A DNA stretch of 64,000 bases, from the NCBI GenBank assembly GCA_965657945.1, contig CBFHPW010000006.1:34475-98474 (forward strand), given 5' to 3'. Each line of letters begins with the position of its first letter. Position 1 is the stretch's first letter. The notes under the pieces were generated by a model. The model was given only the letters and a program-made list of their open reading frames with translations, had not been told where the DNA came from and did no database searches. Position numbers and translations under genes: made by a program. The stretch comes from CAJJDF01 sp965657945 (lineage in GTDB: Bacteria > Bacteroidota > Bacteroidia > Flavobacteriales_D > CAJJDF01). This document shows, one piece after another, positions 26,003 through 34,605 of this stretch.

Positions 26003-26029
26003 AAAAAAAGGCACAATATAAATTGTGCC
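26003..26029 (-). terminator. Intrinsic terminator of the acidic lipoprotein gene, bidirectional in form
   Basis: GGCACAAT and ATTGTGCC form eight perfect pairs with loop ATAA, flanked by seven A on one side and eight T on the other. It could work on both strands, but only the minus strand has a gene running into it. Confidence 0.85.
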
Positions 26030-26060
26030 TTTTTTTTAAAAAAATTAGTTAAAATGCTAA

Positions 26061-26315
26061 TTAGTGAGCAGAAACTTCTTCAGCTTCTTCTTCAACCATT
26101 TCTTCAGCTTTTGCTTCAGTTGTGTCGTTCGCTTCTTCAGTTGTTTCAGTAGCTTCTTCTTCCGTAGCTTCTTCTTCCATAGCTTCATCTTCAGCTCCTT
26201 CTACTCCTTCAACATTCTCAGTTCCAGCGTCTACTGCTCCTTCAGCATTATCAGTAGCAGCTTCACATGAAAATAATGCAACGGCAGCAACGATAGTTAA
26301 AAATTTAATTTTCAT
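26061..26315 (-). CDS. Small, extremely acidic lipoprotein
   Basis: 84 residues. A signal peptide with lipobox (LFSC, Cys17) leads into a mature chain made almost only of Glu, Ala, Thr, Val and Asp, with Lys only near residue 69 and no predicted folded domain. Many Glu-Glu-Ala and Glu-Ala-Thr units suggest growth by codon-repeat slippage. It has its own strong promoter and terminator, so it is probably expressed well as a single gene. The family is not recognised; a disordered periplasmic or surface chain, perhaps cation-binding, is inference only. Confidence 0.7.
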   Translation of the reverse strand: MKIKFLTIVAAVALFSCEAATDNAEGAVDAGTENVEGVEGAEDEAMEEEATEEEATETTEEANDTTEAKAEEMVEEEAEEVSAH

Positions 26316-26346
26316 AATCTTTGATATAATAGGGTTAATAATTGTA

Positions 26347-26375
26347 CAAAGCTAACATTATTCTAATAATCTCAA
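26347..26375 (-). promoter_or_regulatory. Promoter of the acidic lipoprotein gene
   Basis: On the minus strand TTG (26373-26375), an 18-base gap, then TAGCTTTG (26347-26354). Predicted start about 26 bases before the ATG. Confidence 0.6.
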
Positions 26376-26391
26376 AAAAAAAACCTCTTAA

Positions 26392-27462
26392 TTATTGAAA
26401 ATCAATTGAATTTTTCGCGTAACTCTCCCATTTCTCCAAAACTTGTTGCATATCTTCAGGTAATTCTGAATTGAATTGCATGAATTCTCCCGTGTATGGA
26501 TGTGTAAACCCTAAGGTTTTAGCATGCAAAGCTTGTCTTGGAAGCAACTTGAAACAGTTTTGAACAAATTGCTTGTATTTGGTATAGGTTGTTCCTTTTA
26601 AAATGATTTCACCTCCGTAATCAAAATCATTGAACAAAGTATGACCAATATGCTTCATATGAGCTCTAATTTGATGAGTTCTTCCTGTTTCCAATTCGCA
26701 TTGAACCAAAGTTGTATACCCATATCTTTTTAATACTTTGAAATTGGTTACCGCCTCTTTTCCAAAAGATCCATCTTCATATACTGTCATTAATTTTCTG
26801 TTCTTTAAAGAACGACCGATATGACCTTCTATTCTTCCTTCATCTTCTTGCACATCTCCCCAAACCAAGGCATGATATTTTCTTTCAGTCGTTTTGTCAA
26901 AAAACTGCTTTGACAATTCTACCAAAGCTTTTTCCGTTTTGGCAACTACCATTAAACCTGTGGTATTTTTGTCCAACCTATGAACAATTCCTGGTCTTCC
27001 TTCAAAATCATCTCTTTTAGGTAGGTTATCAAAATGATAGAGCAGAGCATTTGCCAAAGTCCCCTCAAAATTACCATAACCTGGATGAACAACCATTCCC
27101 ATAGGCTTATTAATTACAGCCAAATAATCATCTTCGTACACAAAATCTAACGGAATATTCTCTGCAATTAATTCTGTTTCACGAACTGGGTAAGGGTAAC
27201 TAAGCGTGATTACCTCTCCTGGTTTAGCCTTGTAGTTTGGTTTTATTTCTGATCCATTTGACTTGACATAACCTTTCAATGCAGCTTCTTTAAGCTTCGT
27301 TCTTGAAATATTCGGAAGTCTATTCATCAAGAATTTATCCACTCTTATGATTTCTTGACCAGGGTCTACAGTAAATTTGTAATGCTCAAATAATTCCGGA
27401 TTCTCCTCGGGATTTACAATCACTTCCTCTTCTACTTTCTCTTTCTTTCGTTCTTGACTCAC
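26392..27462 (-). CDS. rluD: Pseudouridine synthase of the RluA/RluD family
   Basis: 356 residues from GTG at 27462; the stop of the upstream gene is in frame just before, so no longer start exists. An S4 RNA-binding domain (about 38-85: IRVDKFLMNRLPNISRTKLKEA) precedes the catalytic domain with the RluA-family motif HRLDKNTTGL and catalytic Asp164. RluD-type enzymes modify uridines in helix 69 of 23S rRNA. It is the last gene of the PASTA / T9SS-cargo / RluD cluster, 12 bases after the T9SS gene. Confidence 0.92.
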   Translation of the reverse strand: MSQERKKEKVEEEVIVNPEENPELFEHYKFTVDPGQEIIRVDKFLMNRLPNISRTKLKEAALKGYVKSNGSEIKPNYKAKPGEVITLSYPYPVRETELIAENIPLDFVYEDDYLAVINKPMGMVVHPGYGNFEGTLANALLYHFDNLPKRDDFEGRPGIVHRLDKNTTGLMVVAKTEKALVELSKQFFDKTTERKYHALVWGDVQEDEGRIEGHIGRSLKNRKLMTVYEDGSFGKEAVTNFKVLKRYGYTTLVQCELETGRTHQIRAHMKHIGHTLFNDFDYGGEIILKGTTYTKYKQFVQNCFKLLPRQALHAKTLGFTHPYTGEFMQFNSELPEDMQQVLEKWESYAKNSIDFQ

Positions 27463-27474
27463 TTTTATTGGAAT

Positions 27475-29697
27475 TTAGTTTTTGACAAATCGTGTAATGA
27501 CTTGCCTATTTTTTTCGTCAGTAATTCTCATTACATACATTCCATTCTTCAAATGCGAAACATCCAAAGCGGATACAAAAGTAGATGAAATAACTAGTTT
27601 TCCGGTCAAATCAATCACTTCAATGTTTTTTATTGTATTACTGGAAGATAATTCAACGGAAATTTGAGAATTAGCAGGATTTGGGAAAACTAATACGCTG
27701 GGTTGCTCTTCATTCTCATTCAACCCAACAGAATAATCTCTTTGATAAACAAAAGAAGGTCTTATCATGAGAGTTCCTTCAAAACCTGATTTTTGCCACA
27801 CCCCATTGCTGTTGTAATAAGTATTATCCAGGTTGTTGATGTTTTTATCAAATCCTATATTGATTCTATCTGGAGTTGTTTGAGAAATTCCAACGAAATA
27901 ATTTCCTGAAGGCAAAAAATGATTGCTATCCAAAGGGTATTCATAGAATCCATTAACACCTAAATTATAGCGAGGAACATCAAGAGTCACTTTTTCATAT
28001 ATGACTGAACCTGGTCTATTTCCAGATTCATTCCACAGTGTAATAATAAATGTAGTAGAACTCATGTTATAAGCAGATGGAGTAAAGTGAATGAAAACCG
28101 ACTTGATCGTATCGCCTTGTGACAAGCTAAAACGAGAAGCAATTTTTGAATTTAAACCACCTAAACCCTGAACACCGTAGGCTGCTTCTGCTGTTCCGTC
28201 ATCGTAAGAATAATAATCACTAAATTCTTGAACAAACCTCAACGTATCGTTTGTTCTTGTAAAATCAGGTGTGGTATTGTGGGTAACTTGCACCAAGAAA
28301 GAAGCATTGGTATCATTTACAGAGGTATCATAAAAATAACCGGTAGGAATTTTATACTCGGTTTGAAAATCAGTTAACCCCGGAATTGAGGGTGTATTTG
28401 TATTCACTATGGTTTGTTGTAAGGCTGAATGATAGAATATTTCCATTTGGTTGCTTCCTACCAGTCTTCCAGCTGTATTGTTATTGCGTTGAAAGACAAA
28501 TACAGAATCGACCATCGCTGAATTCGTTTCCCACTTAAAGTGTTTCCAAGGCATTGCTGTATAGCGATTTAATAGCGTGTGAGAGGGTAACTGAAACGCA
28601 ACATCATCTCTTACTCTATCGGTTGAAAAACGAGAGGAACCAAAGAATACATAATCTAAATTCCAATGATCAAAACTACCTGAAAGAGAAGCATAATTTA
28701 GAAAACGAAATTTAAACCCTGCCTTTAGAAATCGAACATCGGTAATTTTTATCATTACCTGAGTAAAATTCGTATCTAGCTGTGTTCCATCCGCTTTCCA
28801 CATGCTCACCCATTCGTTATCATTTGGAGAATAAAACTGAAGTACCAGTGAATCTTCAGGCTCTGGTTCGTTTCCTAGTCCTTGAGGTTGGTAGTAAAAG
28901 CTTAAATAAATAGAATCTGAGAGAGAATAAGGGAGACCATTGGGCTTTGTGTCCAAAAATATTGGTTTGGAGGTTAAGTAATCCGCTTTGCCATAAGTGA
29001 AGGCGGTGGAGAAGTCATAGGGATATCCATTTTCATTCAGTCCATCAAAAGTTACAACGCCTATTGTAGGTGGGTTTATGGCATAATCATTATTCAAGTA
29101 AACCTGGTTGTCTTGCCAATAACTTTGAGTATCAGTGGCTCTCACAAAAAACACCTGTGCCGAATCTTGTTCCACATCAGGTGGAAAAACCCCATACACA
29201 TTATCAGGATTTGCTGCTGTTCCAATTGTATCGTCCGTATTGTAGGCCGGCCAAACAGTCACAGTATTGCAAACAACGGGATATGCATTTAAGTCACAAA
29301 TAGTTCGAGTTCCAATTGGAACAAGCGGAAACGTGTCAATTTGAAAAGAGTCTGGCGTGGCAGTAGGTGTATATTGATAATGATAAGTTGTATCCAACAT
29401 ATATCTTGCTGTATCCACATCTGGTAAACCTCCATTATAAATTACGTGGAATAGCGAATCGTACACATTTGCATCCGTAGATTTTGCAGTATACTTTTTG
29501 AATCTATCAGTAGAAAAGTCATCTTTGATTGGCAGATGAATTGTGTCCATGGCATACACAAACAACTTATCAATTGACCTTGTCTTGGCTTTTGATTTAC
29601 GAACCAAGCTAGGGTTTATTCTCAAAGGCTCTAAACTTTCTTGTGAAAAAATCAAGGTTGGAAGGAGAGATAAAAAGAGTAAAAAGCTTAAACGCAT
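27475..29697 (-). CDS. Large secreted protein with T9SS type A sorting domain
   Basis: 740 residues. A signal peptide (MRLSFLLFLSLLPTLIFSQ) is followed by a long beta-rich region with no recognised enzyme motif and a C-terminal T9SS type A domain (about 665-740: LVFPNPANSQISVEL ... ITRFVKN), which directs export through the type IX system and often surface attachment. The central part has MAM/jelly-roll-like elements (DDGTAEAAYGVQG, FNYDSGTW-like strands). It is sandwiched six bases after a PASTA gene and 12 bases before rluD, so all three are probably co-transcribed. Confidence 0.85.
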   Translation of the reverse strand: MRLSFLLFLSLLPTLIFSQESLEPLRINPSLVRKSKAKTRSIDKLFVYAMDTIHLPIKDDFSTDRFKKYTAKSTDANVYDSLFHVIYNGGLPDVDTARYMLDTTYHYQYTPTATPDSFQIDTFPLVPIGTRTICDLNAYPVVCNTVTVWPAYNTDDTIGTAANPDNVYGVFPPDVEQDSAQVFFVRATDTQSYWQDNQVYLNNDYAINPPTIGVVTFDGLNENGYPYDFSTAFTYGKADYLTSKPIFLDTKPNGLPYSLSDSIYLSFYYQPQGLGNEPEPEDSLVLQFYSPNDNEWVSMWKADGTQLDTNFTQVMIKITDVRFLKAGFKFRFLNYASLSGSFDHWNLDYVFFGSSRFSTDRVRDDVAFQLPSHTLLNRYTAMPWKHFKWETNSAMVDSVFVFQRNNNTAGRLVGSNQMEIFYHSALQQTIVNTNTPSIPGLTDFQTEYKIPTGYFYDTSVNDTNASFLVQVTHNTTPDFTRTNDTLRFVQEFSDYYSYDDGTAEAAYGVQGLGGLNSKIASRFSLSQGDTIKSVFIHFTPSAYNMSSTTFIITLWNESGNRPGSVIYEKVTLDVPRYNLGVNGFYEYPLDSNHFLPSGNYFVGISQTTPDRINIGFDKNINNLDNTYYNSNGVWQKSGFEGTLMIRPSFVYQRDYSVGLNENEEQPSVLVFPNPANSQISVELSSSNTIKNIEVIDLTGKLVISSTFVSALDVSHLKNGMYVMRITDEKNRQVITRFVKN

Positions 29698-29703
29698 ATG
29701 TGC

Positions 29704-30474
29704 TTATTTTGACAAAAATATAATGATTTCACTTCCTTCAGCTATTGTTAAACCCTCAATATATTCGGGAGTTTGCTGGTCTATTACTGCACTTGCCGAA
29801 TCGGCTGCCGTTTCACATTCATTGCAATTAAAAACAGTAACTAACTGGAAATTTTTATCCGATAACTCCAAGTTAGCTTCGCTTATTGTTTTTCCTATCA
29901 AATTTGGCACTTGTAATTGAGCAGCTTCCCCCTGACCTTTTCCAACCACAACGGTAACCGTTGATCCCTTCTCTAACATAAAACCAGTTTTTACTGAGTT
30001 TCCTCTATACTTTACATCTAAAACCACATCTTTGTAAGGACTGGCTTCATACTCCCATTTTGGAGACAATCCGGCAATAGTTAGCTTGGTTGAAGCCAAC
30101 GACTTAGAGTTATCGATAATTACTGGTAACTTAATTTTTTGTTTGGTGGATCTCACCAAAGTCAAATAAATTATTCGCTGTGATTTAACCCAAGATTCAG
30201 TCGTATCAGAATGAGGAACAGGATTTTGAAGAATAACACTTTTTAGCGGTAAAGAACTGTAAACAGAATCGACAGATAACCTGAGGTTATGCTCTTCTGC
30301 CAACTGTGACGCCTCCTCTAATGACAACCCCATAAAGTTAGGAGTCTCAATTTTTTCGCCATGCAAGGTGTAGCTATTAAGCCACGTTAATGTCCCAAAA
30401 ATAAGGATGGCAACTGCGACAAATGCCAAAATTGCATGCCTAAAAAAAGGACTAGATTTAATTTTTTTCCACAT
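29704..30474 (-). CDS. Membrane-anchored triple-PASTA protein without kinase
   Basis: 256 residues. A short cytoplasmic N-terminus, a membrane helix (about 14-33), then three PASTA domains (about 43-108, 113-180 and 188-256; e.g. TPNFMGLSLEEASQLAEEHNLRL and VPNLIGKTISEANLELSDKNFQL). PASTA domains bind peptidoglycan fragments or beta-lactams. Unlike Stk1/PrkC kinases or PBP2x, no catalytic domain is attached. Kinase-less PASTA proteins beside rluD are common in Flavobacteriia. A TATATTTG box at 30503-30510 is the likely promoter element. Confidence 0.88.
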   Translation of the reverse strand: MWKKIKSSPFFRHAILAFVAVAILIFGTLTWLNSYTLHGEKIETPNFMGLSLEEASQLAEEHNLRLSVDSVYSSLPLKSVILQNPVPHSDTTESWVKSQRIIYLTLVRSTKQKIKLPVIIDNSKSLASTKLTIAGLSPKWEYEASPYKDVVLDVKYRGNSVKTGFMLEKGSTVTVVVGKGQGEAAQLQVPNLIGKTISEANLELSDKNFQLVTVFNCNECETAADSASAVIDQQTPEYIEGLTIAEGSEIIIFLSK

Positions 30475-30502
30475 GGAGAATTTGAAATAATTGGTTAGGT
30501 GA

Positions 30503-30510
30503 CAAATATA
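30503..30510 (-). promoter_or_regulatory. -7 promoter box of the PASTA operon
   Basis: TATATTTG on the minus strand, 29 bases before the ATG at 30474. No clear TTG partner was seen. Confidence 0.4.
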
Positions 30511-30601
30511 ACGAAACTCATCGAATTGTATTTTATTCGCTTCCTATATTTCAATTCTTGAACCAACAAGAATAAAATTAGTGAATTTGTGATCGAACCG
30601 T

Positions 30602-30609
30602 TACTTTTG
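30602..30609 (+). promoter_or_regulatory. -7 promoter box of the symporter operon
   Basis: TACTTTTG, 21 bases before the ATG at 30631. If used, transcription starts downstream of the GTG at 30589, which rules that GTG out as a start. Confidence 0.4.
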
Positions 30610-30630
30610 CTTTTCTATAAATCAAATCAA

Positions 30631-32415
30631 ATGAATTTTACCGTTTTAGACTGGTCCATTATTGTTGTATTTCTATTGATCACCTTATTTATCGGTTTGT
30701 ATTTCAAGAATTCCGCGAGCAAAAGCCTCACAGATTTCTTCTTGGCTGGACGAAATTTACCTTGGTACATTGCTGGGATTTCCATGGTAGCAACCACTTT
30801 TGCGGCAGATACTCCGCTGTGGGTCGCAGAAGAGATTTACAAAAAAGGAATTTCTGGAAACTGGCTCTGGTGGAATATGCTAATCGGAGGAATGGTAACG
30901 ACTTTCTTTTTTGCTAGGCTTTGGAGAAGAGCAGATGTTTTAACAGAGTTAGAATTCTTAGAAATCAGATATTCCGGAAAGGTTGTCAATTTTTTCAGAA
31001 GTTTTAAATCTGTTTATCTCGGAGTGTTTTTCAATGCTGTGATTCTTGGTTGGGTAAATGCCGCTATGATTAAGATAATCATGGTGTTCTTTCAAATTGA
31101 TTTCAATACAGCTTTTTTTGCAGTTGTAGGACTAATGATATTAGTGGCAATTTACAGCACAATTTCAGGATTATTAGGGGTAACAATTACCGACTCTATT
31201 CAATTTATCCTTGCCATGACTGGCTGCATTATTCTTGCAATTATCATGGTAAATAGCGAGCAAGTTGGAGGAATTGATGGACTGAAAGAGAAATTGCCTG
31301 CTTCACGCTTTCATTTTTTTCCTGATTTCAGCGGTTCTAACTCAATAGGTACCTTCTCTATTTCCATACTTGCCTTTGTTTCTTTCATTGGTATTCAGTG
31401 GTGGAGTAGCTGGTACCCTGGAGGAGAACCTGGAGGTGGTGGATATATCTCACAAAGAATGATGAGTACAAAAAATGAAAAGCATTCCGTTTTCGCGACT
31501 TTATTTTTTCAAATTGCCCATTATTGTCTTCGACCTTGGCCTTGGATTATTGTAGGACTTTGTGCTTTGGTTGTATACCCTGAATTGACTGAAAAAACAG
31601 CTGGAAACGGTTTTGTAATGGCCATGAATGATTTTATGCCCTCGGGATTAAAAGGTTTATTATTTACCGCTTTTTTGGGTGCTTACATGAGTACTATTTC
31701 AACACAATTAAATTGGGGAGCCAGTTTTCTTACCAATGATTTATACTTAAAAAACACAAAAAGTAAGCCTTCACAAAAAAAACTCGTTTTGGTAGGAAGG
31801 CTATCCACTATTTTCATAATGACAGTAGCCATATTTTCTACTTATATGATTGATACCATAAGTGGAGCTGCAAGATTTTTAATTGGATCTTCGGCAGGTC
31901 TTGGAGCAGTATTAATTCTAAGATGGTACTGGTGGCGAATAAATATTTGGAGTGAGATTAGTGCTACAATAGCACCAATTATTGGCTTTACATTGGCTAA
32001 GTATGTAATTTCACCACGATATGAAATCGATGGAACTAATATTTTTGTGGAAAGTGAAGGGATTCTGCTTACCACTACTCTATTCACAACCTTAGTTTGG
32101 TTGATTGTTACTTTTGTCACTCCACCAACCACTCAAGAAAAATTAAAGTCATTTTTTGACAAAGTAAAACCCGATGGAGCTTGGGGACCTTTTCAAACAA
32201 AACCAAGTAAATCAAATTTACCACATTTAACTGTTTGTTGGATTTCATCTGTTTGGATGACATACTCCGTATTGTTTTTTATTGGGAAGTTAATCTTTAA
32301 AGAATGGAACTCTGTCATGATATGGGGGGTAAGTTCGTTAGTAAGTTTTATAATTTTCAGATGGTTTTTGAATAAAACAACTATCATGGACAAAGAAGAA
32401 GTAATAAATGAATAA
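30631..32415 (+). CDS. Sodium:solute symporter (SSS family)
   Basis: 594 residues from ATG at 30631, which begins directly before the first membrane helix (TVLDWSIIVVFLLITLFIGLYF). An in-frame GTG at 30589 lies upstream of the likely transcript start and is rejected. The family features are the FFLAGRNLPWYIAGISMVATTFAADTPLWV segment, many hydrophobic helices, and LGAYMSTISTQLNWGASFLTNDLY near residue 350. Members import sugars, amino acids or other solutes with Na+. Substrate not determinable. It overlaps the next gene by eight bases (translational coupling likely). Confidence 0.9.
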   Translation: MNFTVLDWSIIVVFLLITLFIGLYFKNSASKSLTDFFLAGRNLPWYIAGISMVATTFAADTPLWVAEEIYKKGISGNWLWWNMLIGGMVTTFFFARLWRRADVLTELEFLEIRYSGKVVNFFRSFKSVYLGVFFNAVILGWVNAAMIKIIMVFFQIDFNTAFFAVVGLMILVAIYSTISGLLGVTITDSIQFILAMTGCIILAIIMVNSEQVGGIDGLKEKLPASRFHFFPDFSGSNSIGTFSISILAFVSFIGIQWWSSWYPGGEPGGGGYISQRMMSTKNEKHSVFATLFFQIAHYCLRPWPWIIVGLCALVVYPELTEKTAGNGFVMAMNDFMPSGLKGLLFTAFLGAYMSTISTQLNWGASFLTNDLYLKNTKSKPSQKKLVLVGRLSTIFIMTVAIFSTYMIDTISGAARFLIGSSAGLGAVLILRWYWWRINIWSEISATIAPIIGFTLAKYVISPRYEIDGTNIFVESEGILLTTTLFTTLVWLIVTFVTPPTTQEKLKSFFDKVKPDGAWGPFQTKPSKSNLPHLTVCWISSVWMTYSVLFFIGKLIFKEWNSVMIWGVSSLVSFIIFRWFLNKTTIMDKEEVINE

Positions 32416-33151
32416 AAGTAAAAATTGGTTTGCAAATTGGTTTGATTCACCTCATTATCACATTCTCTACAAAAATAGAGATTACAAAGAGGCGGAATAC
32501 TTTTTGAAAAAACTGACTGATTACCTCAAACCCAAAAGCACAGATAAAATTTTAGACTTAGCTTGCGGTGCTGGAAGGCATTCTATTTTTTTAAACAAAC
32601 TAGGATTCAATGTAACAGGAGTTGATTTATCACCAAATAGTATAGAGGCGGCAAAAAATTTTGAAAATGATAAGTTAAATTTTGCTGTTCACGACATGAG
32701 AGAAGTATACCTAGAAAGTGGTTTCAATTATGTATTCAATATGTTTACGAGCTTTGGCTATTTTGAATCCAATGAGGAAAACTTAAAAATGCTTAGGTCT
32801 GTAGAGGCAACATTAAAACCAGGAGGAACTTTTGTTTTGGACTTCTTCAACTCACACCGAGTAGTTAGAGATTTAGTAAAGCAAGAAACCAAAGAAATAG
32901 AAGGGATTAAGTTTCAACTCAGTCGTGAGCTGGTTGATGGAAAAATCATTAAACAAATCAATTTTTCGGACAAGAACAAAATGTTTTCCTTCAAAGAAAA
33001 GGTTCAAGCGATTGACTTGCCTCAATTCGAAACTCTTTTTTCTCACACAGGATTAAAAATCATTGCTACCTTTGGTGACTATTCTTTAGAGGAATACAAC
33101 CACCAACATTCAGAAAGATTAATATTGATAGCACAAAAAGTAAATGGATAA
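32408..33151 (+). CDS. Class I SAM-dependent methyltransferase
   Basis: 247 residues. Motif I ILDLACGAGRHSIFLNKLG (about residues 50-68), acidic loop VTGVDLSPNSIEAA, and motif IV-like FNMFTSFGYF place it in the class I Rossmann methyltransferases. Substrate unknown. It overlaps the symporter by eight bases and the ZIP gene by eight bases, so the three form a compact operon, but the functions do not suggest a shared pathway. Confidence 0.88.
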   Translation: MNKSKNWFANWFDSPHYHILYKNRDYKEAEYFLKKLTDYLKPKSTDKILDLACGAGRHSIFLNKLGFNVTGVDLSPNSIEAAKNFENDKLNFAVHDMREVYLESGFNYVFNMFTSFGYFESNEENLKMLRSVEATLKPGGTFVLDFFNSHRVVRDLVKQETKEIEGIKFQLSRELVDGKIIKQINFSDKNKMFSFKEKVQAIDLPQFETLFSHTGLKIIATFGDYSLEEYNHQHSERLILIAQKVNG

Positions 33152-33887
33152 TTTTTTCACCTATATTTTACTGTCAGGCATAGTTATGCTTGGCGGAGGT
33201 TTGGTTTATTTCTTGAAAGAAAAAATCACAAGCGGACTGAGATATTTGTTAGCCTTCAGTGGAGCTTTTATGTTAGGAATTGCAGCGTTGCATTTAATTC
33301 CTGAAGTATATGCCAACCACGACACCTCCATAGGTATATTTGTATTACTTGGGTTTCTTGTTCAACTTGTTTTAGAATATTTTTCGCAAGGAATCGAACA
33401 TGGCCACATCCACGCACACAAAGATGCAAGCTCAAGATTTTTTGCCCCTTTACTCATCAGTCTTTGTATTCACGCATTTCTAGAAGGATTGCCTTTAGCC
33501 AACGAAACATTAGGACATAACCATTCACATGGATTTGTTCATTCGGATGAACATTCTTTTCTGATAAGTATTTTACTACATAAATTCCCTATTGCCCTAG
33601 CATTGATGACTTTATTTATTAAATCAAATGTTCGAATAAAAACTGCTTTCTTCTGGTTATTTATTTTCTCTTTAATGGCTCCACTGGGAAATGTTGTTGC
33701 TATTTATTTTATGGATTTCTTTCAAGCAAACGGAAACATCATGAACAAAATATTGGCCGTAGTTGTTGGAATGTTTTTACACATTTCAACTACCATTTTG
33801 TTTGAGACAGACGAGAGTCACAAATTCAATTTAGCCAAACTTGTATTGGTAATTTCTGGAGGTTTTATTGCTTATTTGGTAGCTTAA
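33144..33887 (+). CDS. ZIP family metal transporter
   Basis: 247 residues with about eight membrane helices. The metal-site motifs LHLIPEVY (about residue 50) and HAFLEGLPLA (about 112) plus LLHKFPIALALM match the ZIP helices that bind Zn2+ or Fe2+. A His-rich loop (HGHIHAHK and HNHSHGFVHSDEH) lies between helices, as in many zinc importers. It ends in a four-base convergent overlap with the unknown gene on the other strand. Confidence 0.9.
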   Translation: MDNFFTYILLSGIVMLGGGLVYFLKEKITSGLRYLLAFSGAFMLGIAALHLIPEVYANHDTSIGIFVLLGFLVQLVLEYFSQGIEHGHIHAHKDASSRFFAPLLISLCIHAFLEGLPLANETLGHNHSHGFVHSDEHSFLISILLHKFPIALALMTLFIKSNVRIKTAFFWLFIFSLMAPLGNVVAIYFMDFFQANGNIMNKILAVVVGMFLHISTTILFETDESHKFNLAKLVLVISGGFIAYLVA

Positions 33888-34465
33888 TCAAGCAAAGGCA
33901 AATCAAATCTGTTTTCTACTTTTTGCTCTATTTTTTTGAATAACTGGGAAGGCTTGTAGGTGCGCCAATTATCCATTTCAAAATCTTCTCCACAAAGCAC
34001 GTAGTTGTCAATATTGGCATCCTGAAATTCATCCAAAACATGAGGATGGAAATTTAAGAATACGATCCACCCATCTTCTAGCTCATCGTACCACTCTTCA
34101 TAATACAAATCATCTGAACTGTGAAAATTCAAAACATTTTCTCCAATAAGAATAAACTTATCGATTCCTTCTCCCATTAGCAATTCTAGGACTTCTAGTT
34201 TTAGGTTCATGATGTCGTTCTCGATGCAATCATTCCACTCGCCTATTAATTCAATTATTGCAAAGTTTTTATCGTAATCGGTAAATATAATTTTCACAAA
34301 CAAGGTTTCTGAACCAAAATCATCCCATTGAGGATGCAAAAGAAAATTATACACCTTATTCGTAAACTCAAACTCGCTGTACTCTCTTTCAAAAAAAGGA
34401 GAACGATAATCCTCAGAAGCTATGTAGAGGTTCCGCCAGTTGTAGTATGGTTCAATTGCGTGCAT
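33884..34465 (-). CDS. Conserved-looking acidic cytoplasmic protein of unknown function
   Basis: 193 residues, no signal peptide or membrane segment, rich in Asp, Glu and aromatic residues (NWRNLYIASEDYRSPFFEREYSEFEF; LYYEEWYDELEDGWIVFLNFH). I do not recognise a family. A TACTTTTG box at 34485-34492 (minus strand) lies 20 bases before the ATG, supporting a real single gene. The stop overlaps the end of the ZIP gene by four bases. Confidence 0.7.
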   Translation of the reverse strand: MHAIEPYYNWRNLYIASEDYRSPFFEREYSEFEFTNKVYNFLLHPQWDDFGSETLFVKIIFTDYDKNFAIIELIGEWNDCIENDIMNLKLEVLELLMGEGIDKFILIGENVLNFHSSDDLYYEEWYDELEDGWIVFLNFHPHVLDEFQDANIDNYVLCGEDFEMDNWRTYKPSQLFKKIEQKVENRFDLPLLD

Positions 34466-34550
34466 AAGGTTGATTTCTTTGTTTCAAAAGTATAAAAAAA
34501 ATGTTCTGAAAGCGAGAAAAAAAATAGTGAGTAATCAAATCCAAATTTGT

Positions 34551-34579
34551 TTGTCTTGGAGCATAATTCCTTATATTTG
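34551..34579 (+). promoter_or_regulatory. Promoter of the MOCOS-like gene
   Basis: TTTG at 34550-34553 (TTG 34551-34553), an 18-base gap, then TATATTTG at 34572-34579. Predicted start about 20 bases before the ATG at 34606. Confidence 0.65.
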
Positions 34580-34605
34580 AATGAAAGAATCTAACTCTTC
34601 AATTT

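Noticed and set aside
30589..30630. GTG start that would extend the sodium symporter by 14 residues
   Set aside because: A TACTTTTG promoter box lies downstream of it, and the ATG at 30631 stands directly before the first membrane helix.
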